Source: CAZJYI01 sp964550025
Lineage (GTDB): Bacteria; Verrucomicrobiota; Kiritimatiellia; UBA8416; CAYOBW01
Reading direction: 5' to 3'
DNA: 49,084 nucleotides
Assembly: GCA_964550025.1 (NCBI GenBank)
Contig: CAZJYI010000082.1
Coordinates: 1-49,084, forward strand
Below are positions 1-7,715 of the stretch, piece after piece. Below the pieces are notes generated by a model. It saw only the letters and a program-made list of their open reading frames with translations, was not told the DNA's origin and made no database searches. How positions within the stretch are numbered: position 1 is the stretch's first letter; the number at the start of each line of letters is the position of its first letter. The position numbers and the translations under genes were made by a program.

Positions 1-1050
1 CCGCTCCAGTACTACAACATGCTGATGCTTGCCGGCGAACTGAAGTCCCACTACGGACCGCCCATGGTAGCCGCTATCCCTGAACTGAAGCCGGTGGTTG
101 ATGCATTCAACACCAGCCGCTATGGCGAGGCCTACCGGCGCATCCAGGCAATGGACGCGGACCGGAACAGCGCGGGAGTCAGGCAGATCGAAGCGGCCAT
201 CGCCGCCCGCTATCAGGCGCGGCTCGCGGAACTGGAAGCGATTCATCGGGAATACCCGCACGATGCCGTGCGCTACCTTGAGAAGACGCAGCCCCATTTC
301 GAGGGATCGCCGTTCGGAGATGCGCTCAAGGAGTTGGCCGTCAGATGGCGTCAGACCCTTCCCGAGCTGCCGAAGTGGTTCAAGCTGGGAGAGTGTCCCT
401 GGGCACAGCCGGGGGAAGACGCCAGCGCGGCATGGGGCCGCATTCTCGCGCCGAAAGACAAGGCCCCACCCCCCTCTGTGTGGCCCAACGCGACCGATCC
501 CATGGCTACTGCCGACGCGGAGAAGGACGCCGTGAGAGGAACGTGGCGTCAGGCGGATGGCCAGCTTGTGTCGGCCCATGAGCCCTACGCCAGGCTTCAG
601 CTCCGGGCAGAGCCGAAGGGGAGCTACCGCTTTGAGACGCAGTTCACCCGGATCGGCGGCGACTGCATCGCTGTGGTGTTCCCCGTCGGGAACACGTCGG
701 CCCTGCTTGTAATCAGCGGTTGGGCCGGCAAAGTCAGCGGGATTGCGTTCATCGACGGTAAGGACGCCGACCGCAATGCGACCACCCGGGACGGCAAGAT
801 CTCCAACAACCGGAAACACACACTGCAGCTCGCCGTGCGCCTCCTGGATGCGCAGCGTGCCCGGATCGCGGTCCGGTTGGACGGCGAACCCTATCTGGAC
901 TGGGAGGGGAAACGCGCTTCCCTGACGCCCGACCGCTCATGGCGGCTGCGCCGTCCCGATTCACTCGGGATTGGTGCGTACAACGCAAACGTGGTTTTCC
1001 ATTCCTGCCAGTGGCAGGCGCTGCAGGACCCACACACACACTCCCCCTGA
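1..1050 (+). CDS. C-terminal part of a protein with a concanavalin/DUF1080-like beta-sandwich domain
   Basis: The reading frame is open from base 1, so the true start lies upstream. The first 130 or so residues look helical and polar (many Ala, Arg, Glu), as in periplasmic linker or repeat regions. From about residue 185 the protein becomes rich in beta-strand, with alternating hydrophobic stretches such as CIAVVFPVGNTSALLVISGW and a late YLDWEGKRASL segment. This resembles the carbohydrate-binding-like sandwich (DUF1080/LamG type) that planctomycetes and Lentisphaerota add to secreted proteins. The fold assignment is by eye and the function is unknown. It ends 151 bases before the type I locus and shows no obvious link to it. 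Confidence 0.6.
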   Translation, partial: PLQYYNMLMLAGELKSHYGPPMVAAIPELKPVVDAFNTSRYGEAYRRIQAMDADRNSAGVRQIEAAIAARYQARLAELEAIHREYPHDAVRYLEKTQPHFEGSPFGDALKELAVRWRQTLPELPKWFKLGECPWAQPGEDASAAWGRILAPKDKAPPPSVWPNATDPMATADAEKDAVRGTWRQADGQLVSAHEPYARLQLRAEPKGSYRFETQFTRIGGDCIAVVFPVGNTSALLVISGWAGKVSGIAFIDGKDADRNATTRDGKISNNRKHTLQLAVRLLDAQRARIAVRLDGEPYLDWEGKRASLTPDRSWRLRRPDSLGIGAYNANVVFHSCQWQALQDPHTHSP

Positions 1051-1201
1051 AGGAGGTGTCGTCCGTCATTTCTTGCCCGTTCTGTGTGCTTGCACTTGGC
1101 GGTTGATGGTGACACTCTTGCGGGGGCGTTGCGGGGCGAAATCCGGGGTGGTTCTTATCCTCACTCAACCGCAACGGGAGCGGAAGAGGAACTGGGCGCG
1201 G

Positions 1202-4200
1202 ATGGCGATCAGGAAGTCAGAGTTGTATGCATCCCTGTGGGCGAGTTGCGATGAGCTGCGCGGGGGGATGGATGCGTCACAGTACAAAGACTACGTGCTG
1301 GCGATGTTGTTCATCAAGTACGTCAGCGACAAGTACGCCGGCGTCCCGTACTCGCCCATCGTCGTCCCCGAGGGGGCGAGTTTCGCCGACATGGTGGCCC
1401 TGAAGGGCAAGCCGGATATCGGTGACCAGATCAACAAGCAGATCTTCGGACGGCTGACCGAGGCCAACCAGCAGCTTGCGCGATCGGATTTCCCCAACGT
1501 CAACGATCCGGTGAAGTTGGGAGACGGCAAGGAGATGGTGGACCGGCTCACGAACCTGGTGGCCATCTTCGAGAACCCGGCCCTGGACTTCTCCAGGAAC
1601 CGCGCGGCCGGTGACGACTTGCTGGGTGACGCGTACGAGTACCTGATGCGGCATTTCGCTACGGAGAGCGGCAAATCCAAGGGCCAGTTCTACACACCGA
1701 CCGAAGTCAGTCGGATCATGGCGCAGGTGATCGGCATCCGCGACGACAGGACCACCAACGCGACGACAGTCTATGACCCCACCTGCGGTTCCGGATCGCT
1801 GCTGCTCAAGGTAGGAGATGAGGCCAAGGCGGAGGTCACGCTATACGGGCAGGAGAAGGACGCCGCAACCAGCGGCCTTGCACGCATGAACCTGATCCTG
1901 CATGACTGCCCCACAGCCCTGGTCAACCAGGGCAACACGTTGGCGAACCCGCTGTTCAAGGATGGTGACCGGTTGAAGACGTTCGACTACGTGGTTGCCA
2001 ATCCCCCGTTCTCGGACAAACGCTGGAGCAACGGGATCGACCCGATGAACGATCCGTACGACCGTTTTGCTCCCTTTGGCGTGCCGCCCGCCAAGCAGGG
2101 CGACTACGCGTATCTGCTGCACATCGTGCGGTCCCTCAAAAGCACCGGCGTTGGCGCCTGCATTCTCCCGCATGGCGTCCTGTTCCGGGGCAATGCCGAA
2201 GCCGATATCCGCCGCTCACTGGTGCGCAAGGGCTACATCAGGGGCATCATCGGCCTGCCGGCCAACCTGTTCTACGGCACCGGCATCCCGGCCTGCATCG
2301 TGGTGATCGACAAGCGGGAGGCGCATGCCCGAAAGGGCATCTTCATGATCGACGCCAGCGCCGGGTTCAAGAAGGACGGCCCCAAGAACCGTCTGCGCGA
2401 CCGGGATATCCACCGGATTGTGGATGTGTTTGCGCGACGAGTCGATGTGCCGAAGTACGCACGCATGGTGCCGGCGGAGGAAATCGAACGTAACGATTTC
2501 AACTTGAACCTGCCGAGATACATCGACAGCTCCGAGCCGGAAGACATCCAGGACATTGCCGGTCACCTGCAGGGCGGCATTCCCGTCGCGGATGTGGATG
2601 CCCTGGCGCGGTACGGGGAGGTCTGTCCGGAGCTGCGGCGTGCGCTCTTCAAGCGAAAGCGTGCCGGCTACGTTGCGCTGAGGGGCGATGCGGCAGGTAC
2701 TCGACATACCATATTCGAGCATCCTGAGTTTGCCGGGTTTGCAGAGGACATGAGGAACGTATGGGACATATGGCGCAGAGGGGCGGCCAAGCGGCTGAAG
2801 GGCCTGCAAATGGGTTTCCTGCCCAAACAGCTCATCGCCGAAGAGTCGGAGCGTCTCCTCGCGCACTACAACGGCAAGCCGCTGGTCAGTCACTATGCCG
2901 TCTACCAGCACCAGATGGACTACTGGGCCGAGGTCATGCAGGACGACGCCTACCTGATCGCCACGGACGGCTGGAAGGCCGAAACCAGCCGGATCCTCGA
3001 ACGCGACAAGAAGGGCCGCGAGAAGGACAAGGGCTGGACCTGTGACCTTGTCCCCAAGCCGCGCATTGTCGCGCGCTACTTTGCTTCCGAACAGGCCGCG
3101 ATAGACGCGTTGGCCGCCGAGCTGGAGCGCGTGACGGCTGAGCTGGCCGAGCTGGAAGAGGAGCACGGCGCCGAGGCTGAGCTCGACGACAAAGCATACG
3201 CCAGGTACCCCGAGTTGACCGCAGCCGACATCAAGACGCTTGTCGTGGATGACAAATGGTTGGCCTCGCTGGGGTCGGCCGTCCGCGGCGAAGTCGATCG
3301 TGTAAGCCGGCAACTCGCCCAACGCGTCCGCGATCTGGCCGAGCGCTACGAGGATGGCGACCTGGACATCACCGACCATACGGTCCAGGTGGCCTGGCTC
3401 TACCAGCGCAAGCAGGCGACCTATAGCGAGAACAAGGTCTACCCGCGCATACAGGTGGAGGACTTGCGTTCGGATATGATCGAGTGGTGCCGCAATCACA
3501 TGCGTATCAACCGCAAGAACCATCCGTGGGGCGACATGGATGACCTGCAACTGCTCAAGAGCGCCCAACTCTACCAGGCCGATCCGGAGAGTGGCGCCCT
3601 CGGCGTGACACTGGCCGGCGTCATGCTGTTTGGGACCGACAACCAGATCCTGCAGGTCTGTCCCGCGCACCGCACCGACCTGATCCTGCGGAAGGTCAAC
3701 GTGGACCGCTACGACGACCGCGACCTCGTGCGCACGAACCTGATCCACAGCTACGACCGCATCCTAGACTTCATCCGGAAGCATCTGGCGGACCCGTTCT
3801 ACCTCGAAGGCACGGATCGAAAAAGCCTCCGGGAAGCGGTATTCCGGGAAGTCGCCTCGAACATGCTCATCCACCGGGAATACGCCAGCGGCGTGCCGGC
3901 CCGGCTCATCATCGAGTACGGCAAGGTAACCACCTACAACGCCAACCGTCCGCACGGTTTCGGCATCCTCGACCCGGAAACATCGGCGCCCTACCCGAAA
4001 AACCCCGTGATTGGCGCGTTCTTCCGGGAGATCGACCGAGCTGATGAGTTGGGTTCGGGTATGCGGAACATGATGCAGTACGGGAAGGAATACGGGGGGG
4101 AGGATCCCCAGCTTATTGAGGGCGACGTCTTCCGTATGATCATCAGTGTACCGGAGTTCGGGGGGGAACCCGGCACCGCACAAGTCGCCACGCAAGTCAC

Positions 4201-4546
4201 CGGACAAGTCACCGGACAAGTCGCCACGCATGACAAGTCGCTTCTCTACAGCAACTTAGAGAGCGTCGAGAAGGCGTTCGCGGATGCGACCGGACAAGTC
4301 ACCGGACAAGTCACCGCACAAGTCGCCGCACAAGTCATGCGCTTCTGCGAGCAAGACAGATCGGCAAAGCAGATCCAGGAGTTGTTGGGGCTCAAGCACC
4401 GGGAGACCTTCCTGAACAACTATCTGAAACCGCTCCTAGCGTCCGGATGGATCGAGATGACGATCCCCGGCAAGCCGCGCAGTAGCAAGCAGAAGTACCG
4501 CCTGACCGACAAGGGGCGCGCCGTGCTCAAGGAGCTGGAGTCGTGA
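1202..4546 (+). CDS. hsdM: Type I DNA methyltransferase HsdM fused to the C-terminal part of an AlbA/RecG-like ATPase regulator
   Basis: About 1114 aa; HsdM alone is usually 480-850 aa. Residues 1-713 are HsdM: an N-terminal helical domain, KGQFYTPTEVS, SAM motif I DPTCGSGSLL near residue 190 and the N6-adenine catalytic NPPF near 267. A C-terminal coiled segment ends in LAERYE, which is where HsdM proteins normally finish. From EDGDLDITDHT (about residue 716) the protein continues as the middle and C-terminal part of the COG2865 family (GHKL-like ATPase with winged helix), with NPVIGAFFREI and ELGSGMRNM. The usual N-terminal AlbA_2 domain is absent. Two VTGQV-repeat linkers and a winged helix end the protein. 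The ATG at 1202 opens the conserved MAIRKSELY start; the frame is open further upstream but lacks family similarity there. The next gene overlaps by 4 bases. The methyltransferase motifs are intact; the role of the fused half is unknown. Confidence 0.85.
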   Translation: MAIRKSELYASLWASCDELRGGMDASQYKDYVLAMLFIKYVSDKYAGVPYSPIVVPEGASFADMVALKGKPDIGDQINKQIFGRLTEANQQLARSDFPNVNDPVKLGDGKEMVDRLTNLVAIFENPALDFSRNRAAGDDLLGDAYEYLMRHFATESGKSKGQFYTPTEVSRIMAQVIGIRDDRTTNATTVYDPTCGSGSLLLKVGDEAKAEVTLYGQEKDAATSGLARMNLILHDCPTALVNQGNTLANPLFKDGDRLKTFDYVVANPPFSDKRWSNGIDPMNDPYDRFAPFGVPPAKQGDYAYLLHIVRSLKSTGVGACILPHGVLFRGNAEADIRRSLVRKGYIRGIIGLPANLFYGTGIPACIVVIDKREAHARKGIFMIDASAGFKKDGPKNRLRDRDIHRIVDVFARRVDVPKYARMVPAEEIERNDFNLNLPRYIDSSEPEDIQDIAGHLQGGIPVADVDALARYGEVCPELRRALFKRKRAGYVALRGDAAGTRHTIFEHPEFAGFAEDMRNVWDIWRRGAAKRLKGLQMGFLPKQLIAEESERLLAHYNGKPLVSHYAVYQHQMDYWAEVMQDDAYLIATDGWKAETSRILERDKKGREKDKGWTCDLVPKPRIVARYFASEQAAIDALAAELERVTAELAELEEEHGAEAELDDKAYARYPELTAADIKTLVVDDKWLASLGSAVRGEVDRVSRQLAQRVRDLAERYEDGDLDITDHTVQVAWLYQRKQATYSENKVYPRIQVEDLRSDMIEWCRNHMRINRKNHPWGDMDDLQLLKSAQLYQADPESGALGVTLAGVMLFGTDNQILQVCPAHRTDLILRKVNVDRYDDRDLVRTNLIHSYDRILDFIRKHLADPFYLEGTDRKSLREAVFREVASNMLIHREYASGVPARLIIEYGKVTTYNANRPHGFGILDPETSAPYPKNPVIGAFFREIDRADELGSGMRNMMQYGKEYGGEDPQLIEGDVFRMIISVPEFGGEPGTAQVATQVTGQVTGQVATHDKSLLYSNLESVEKAFADATGQVTGQVTAQVAAQVMRFCEQDRSAKQIQELLGLKHRETFLNNYLKPLLASGWIEMTIPGKPRSSKQKYRLTDKGRAVLKELES
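4181..4228 (+). repeat. Four in-frame 12-base units (CAAGTCRCCRSR) coding VTGQV-type repeats
   Basis: Four consecutive 12-base units begin at 4181, 4193, 4205 and 4217, each starting CAAGTC. They encode the QVATQVTGQVTGQVAT linker of the HsdM fusion. Their near-identity at the DNA level suggests slippage-prone expansion. Such QVTxQVT linkers are common before the winged helix of COG2865/Fic-type proteins. Confidence 0.85.
4295..4342 (+). repeat. Second array of 12-base CAAGTC units in the HsdM fusion gene
   Basis: Units start at 4295, 4307, 4319 and 4331 (the last is degenerate). They encode the second VTGQVTAQVAAQV stretch just before the C-terminal winged helix. The array has the same unit and phase as the one at 4181, separated by about 66 bases of unique coding sequence. 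Confidence 0.8.
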
Positions 4547-4860
4547 CCGCGTTCGAGGAACTGGCTGAGGCCGTCCGCCCGCTCGCCGAACAGATCTCGG
4601 CATCGTACTGGGACGCCCTGCGCCGGTACGAGCCGGAGGTCGAGCACATCGTCACGAGTGGCAGCCATGATGTGAAGCGCATCGAGCAAGTCCTCGACGG
4701 GCTCCTGGATTTCGGCGACGACGAAGACATCCTGCGCCTCTACAAACGCCTCTGCCGTCACTACTGGACGCTCGATAAGATCGCCGCCGCCGAATATGTC
4801 ATGATCTACCGGGATATGTGGGACCTGGAGTCCGCCCCGCCGCGGGAGCCCGCGCCATGA
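4543..4860 (+). CDS. Small uncharacterised protein of the type I modification locus
   Basis: This 105-aa acidic protein starts with a GTG that overlaps the hsdM-fusion stop codon in a GTGA arrangement; its own stop overlaps the next ATG (ATGA at 4857). Both junctions imply translational coupling, so it belongs to the operon. It looks mainly helical, with the segment LDGLLDFGDDEDILRLYKRL followed by a Trp/Tyr-rich stretch (HYWTLD, EYVMIYRDMW). I recognise it only as the kind of short protein found between hsdM and hsdS in some type I loci. No catalytic motif is visible and its function is unknown. Because of the overlaps on both sides, it is very likely a real gene. Confidence 0.75.
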   Translation: MTAFEELAEAVRPLAEQISASYWDALRRYEPEVEHIVTSGSHDVKRIEQVLDGLLDFGDDEDILRLYKRLCRHYWTLDKIAAAEYVMIYRDMWDLESAPPREPAP

Positions 4861-5729
4861 CCACCCAGACCGTCAACAAGACCACCGTGCCGGCTGGGTA
4901 CAAGCAGACCGAGGTGGGGGTGATTCCGGTGGATTGGGATTGCACTACTGTCGGAGCCGAGTTCGATATCCAGCTTGGGAAGATGCTGGATGTCGAGAAG
5001 AACACTGGTGTTCCCAGACCCTTTATCGGGAACCGGGCCGTGCAATGGGGACGCATCGACGTCAGCGACATCGGGACTATTCTGCTAACGCCATCTGATC
5101 TACGGCGGTTCTGGCTGAGGGCTGGCGACCTGCTTGTGTGCGAGGGCGGAGAGGTCGGGCGTGCCGCGATTTGGAGAGGGCAGATTAGAGAGTGCTACTA
5201 CCAGAAGGCGTTGCACAGACTCAGGCCGAAGCGACGCTATGTAGAGCGTGAGACCCACTTCGTCTGGGGCAAGCGATATCTGATGCGGATTGCTGAAGAC
5301 TCGTGTGTTGGCGTCGAGCTCGAGCATCGAACGATCGTCCTGCACGTCCGTCCGGGGACTGCCGTCCAGAGGAAGCAAAGGATTGTCCAGGAGTGGTACC
5401 GGGGCCTGTTGAAGGACGCCATACCGCCGCTGTTGCAGCGGTGGGAACCTGTCGTTGGCGTCTCGCCGGAGAGCGTGGCCGTCCGCCGCATGAAGACGCT
5501 GTGGGGAAGCTGCAGCCCGAGGCGGCTGACGATCCGAATCAACCTGGAATTGGCGAAGAAGCCGCCCGGATGCTTGGAGTATATCCTGCTCCACGAGCTT
5601 GTTCATTTGCTCGAACCCACTCACAACGCGCACTTCGTAGCGCACATGGATCGCCTGATGCCGGAATGGCGCCATCGGCGCGACGAACTGAACCGACTAC
5701 CCGTACCGCATGAAGATTGGGGGTATTGA
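4857..5729 (+). CDS. hsdS: Chimera: N-terminal half of specificity subunit HsdS fused to YgjP/DUF45 metallopeptidase domain
   Basis: 290 aa. Residues 1 to about 126 are an HsdS first target-recognition domain: the typical opening TEVGVIPVDWD, RAGDLLVCEGGEVGRAAIW, and the end-of-domain YYQKALHRLRPKR. The central helix, second recognition domain and C-terminal helix of a normal 400-aa HsdS are missing. At about residues 124-128 (nt 5230-5240) it passes in frame into the middle of a YgjP-like M48/DUF45 protein (RYVERETHFVWGKRYL). This half retains the zinc motif HELVH at residues 246-250, a following THNAHF and the usual WGY end, but lacks the DUF45 N-terminal strands. DUF45 genes often sit beside hsdS and hsdR. 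No hsdR follows. The ATG overlaps the upstream stop by 4 bases. It may be a deletion product or a functional fusion. Confidence 0.85.
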   Translation: MTTQTVNKTTVPAGYKQTEVGVIPVDWDCTTVGAEFDIQLGKMLDVEKNTGVPRPFIGNRAVQWGRIDVSDIGTILLTPSDLRRFWLRAGDLLVCEGGEVGRAAIWRGQIRECYYQKALHRLRPKRRYVERETHFVWGKRYLMRIAEDSCVGVELEHRTIVLHVRPGTAVQRKQRIVQEWYRGLLKDAIPPLLQRWEPVVGVSPESVAVRRMKTLWGSCSPRRLTIRINLELAKKPPGCLEYILLHELVHLLEPTHNAHFVAHMDRLMPEWRHRRDELNRLPVPHEDWGY

Positions 5730-5840
5730 GGTGAAGCGCCAGGTCATCTTCTCGATGCGCAGCGGCCTGTTGCCGAATTGCAGACGGAGGGGTTTCTGAT
5801 TCTGGTGAGGTAAACGACACAGGACCCAAGGAGGAATCCC

Positions 5841-7541
5841 ATGAGGAATGCGGTCTGGTATGCGGCCATGGTAGCTTTGGCCTTCTGTGCTTCCGTTTCA
5901 GCTACCGTGCGTGTTCCGCGGATGTTCGGGGACGGCATGGTGCTCCAGCAGGAGCGGTCGAACCCGGTATGGGGCTGGGCCGACGCTGGGGAACGGGTAG
6001 CCGTTGAGGCGAGCTGGGGCACGAAGGCGTCTGGCAACGCGGGGGATGACGGCAGGTGGATGGTGCTGCTGGAAACCCCGGCCCACGGGACCGGTCACAG
6101 TCTCAGTATCCGCGGGAAGAACACCTTACATATCAAGAACGTCGCGATCGGTGAGGTCTGGCTGTGTGCCGGGCAATCAAACATGGGATGGGCGATGGGA
6201 AACTGCTTCGAGGCGGAGAGGGAATCGGATGTCGACCTTCCCAACTTCCGCCTCTTCAAATCGCAACGCGAACACTGGCACAAACCGTTGGAAGAGTCAC
6301 GCGACCGCCTGAAGTGCTGGAAGCCGTGTGACCCCGAGTCTGCGGCCGAGACCTCGGCCGTCTCCTACTGGTTCGGCAAGAAGCTGCATGAAGAACTGGG
6401 CGTCCCGATTGGCATCATTCAGCAGGCCTACGCCGGCACACCGATTGAGGGTTGGATGCCGTGGGATATCCAGAAAGACGACGCGCGTACCATCGCGCAC
6501 AGGCAGGCACTCGACGAAAACACCGAGCGGCAACGGACGCGGGGTGAGACGCGTGAGAAAGCGCTGGCGGCTTTTCGGAAGGAACTGGCGGAGTACAACT
6601 CCAGGATCGACGCCGGGGAGACGATGAAGAACCGTTTCAAGCGTTTGTCGCCGCCGACCATCACGAAGCCGGCCGACCTCGGCCACCAGTATCCCGGCCA
6701 CCAGTTCAACGCCATGATTCAGCCGGTTCGTCCCTACGGAATTCGCGGCATCATCTGGTACCAGGGGGAGCGCAACTCGAAGAACGTACCGCAGGCATCC
6801 CACTATCGGAAGCAGCTCGGACAGCTCATCGGCTTCTACCGCTCAACCTGGCATGAGCTTTCGGCGGGCTGCGTGCCGGACGATTTCCCCTTTCAGTTCA
6901 CGCAGCTGCCCAGCTGGACGCCGGCGCAGACGCAGCCGGTCGAGGGGCTCGAAGCCCCGTGGGCGGTCAACCGTGAGTCTATGCGACTGGTTGAACGGGA
7001 TGTCCCCAACACTGCTATGGCGGTCACCATTGATACCGGAGATGCGGTAGCGCTGCATCCGAAGAACAAGAAGCCGATCGGGATCCGCCATGCCTACCTT
7101 GCTCTGAAGCGGACCTACGGGCGCGACATCGTTGGTTCCGGTCCGCGCTACCGGAGTCACTCCGTAGAGGACAACCGGATCGTGCTTCGCTTCGACTCCG
7201 TCGGCAGTGGGTTGGTCGCGGCGAAGCCGGGGGCTCTGAACGCCTTTGCCATCGCAGGCGAGGACAGGTTGTGGCGCTGGGCGGATGCAACTATCGCGGG
7301 GGACACTGTCGTGGTTTCTGCTTCCGACGTCGCCGCCCCCGTGGCGGTCCGCTACGCCTGGGCGATGAATCCCTCCCGGAGGAACCTGCTCTACAACAGG
7401 GAGGGCATCCCCGCCTCACCTTTCCGTACTGACGCCTGGCCGCTTTTCGACCCAGATGCCGATATCGTAACGGTCAACAAGCCTACGAAGGTGGATGGAT
7501 ACATCGCCAGGGATTGGAAACGGCCGGACATGCCGCAATAG
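5841..7541 (+). CDS. Secreted sialate O-acetylesterase family protein (SASA)
   Basis: 566 aa with a clear signal peptide (MRNAVWYAAMVALAFCASVSA). After it comes the family start VRVPRMFGDGMVLQQ and a short beta domain. The SGNH-type block I follows as GQSNM at residues 111-115, then GIIQQAYAGTPIEGWMPW and GIIWYQGERN, all typical of the family. Members remove O-acetyl groups from sialic acids or from other acetylated glycans; the exact substrate cannot be told here. A strong ribosome-binding site (AAGGAGG) precedes the ATG. It is the first gene of a four-gene forward block with a GH29 fucosidase, so it probably helps strip acetylated, fucosylated polysaccharides outside the cytoplasm. Confidence 0.9.
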   Translation: MRNAVWYAAMVALAFCASVSATVRVPRMFGDGMVLQQERSNPVWGWADAGERVAVEASWGTKASGNAGDDGRWMVLLETPAHGTGHSLSIRGKNTLHIKNVAIGEVWLCAGQSNMGWAMGNCFEAERESDVDLPNFRLFKSQREHWHKPLEESRDRLKCWKPCDPESAAETSAVSYWFGKKLHEELGVPIGIIQQAYAGTPIEGWMPWDIQKDDARTIAHRQALDENTERQRTRGETREKALAAFRKELAEYNSRIDAGETMKNRFKRLSPPTITKPADLGHQYPGHQFNAMIQPVRPYGIRGIIWYQGERNSKNVPQASHYRKQLGQLIGFYRSTWHELSAGCVPDDFPFQFTQLPSWTPAQTQPVEGLEAPWAVNRESMRLVERDVPNTAMAVTIDTGDAVALHPKNKKPIGIRHAYLALKRTYGRDIVGSGPRYRSHSVEDNRIVLRFDSVGSGLVAAKPGALNAFAIAGEDRLWRWADATIAGDTVVVSASDVAAPVAVRYAWAMNPSRRNLLYNREGIPASPFRTDAWPLFDPDADIVTVNKPTKVDGYIARDWKRPDMPQ

Positions 7542-7556
7542 AGCTGAAGCTGTCCC

Positions 7557-7686
7557 GTAGCGTAGAAATCCGTTCCGCGCAGGAGCATGGGAGAGAGAAA
7601 AGGGAGAGAAAAACCGGACCTGGAGGCTTGTCTTTCGCGCCTATTTCTCTCGCCGTGCGCATGCGCGGAACAGATTTCCGCGCTAC
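7557..7686. repeat. Long imperfect inverted repeat between esterase and fucosidase genes
   Basis: The left arm at about 7557-7603 and the reverse complement of the right arm at about 7640-7686 match closely: both read GTAGCG, two differing bases, GAAATC, one differing base, GTTCCGCGCA, then a similar GAGAGAAA-rich inner part with a small indel. The arms are about 46 bases with a spacer of about 36. It is non-coding and could form a long hairpin in RNA or act as a MITE/REP-like element. An ORF can be drawn through it into the fucosidase gene, but the real start is at 7716. Confidence 0.8.
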
Positions 7687-7715
7687 GTGACGAGGAACCA
7701 CAACGGAGTAGAACA

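Noticed and set aside
2216..3748. 510-aa antisense ORF inside the hsdM fusion gene
   Set aside because: High-GC shadow frame opposite a clearly conserved methyltransferase; no domain-like pattern.
4181..4342. CRISPR-like array
   Set aside because: Units are 12 bases, contiguous and coding; there are no spacers.
1202..5729. A complete, working type I restriction-modification system
   Set aside because: No hsdR is present and HsdS lacks its second half, so restriction cannot be claimed.
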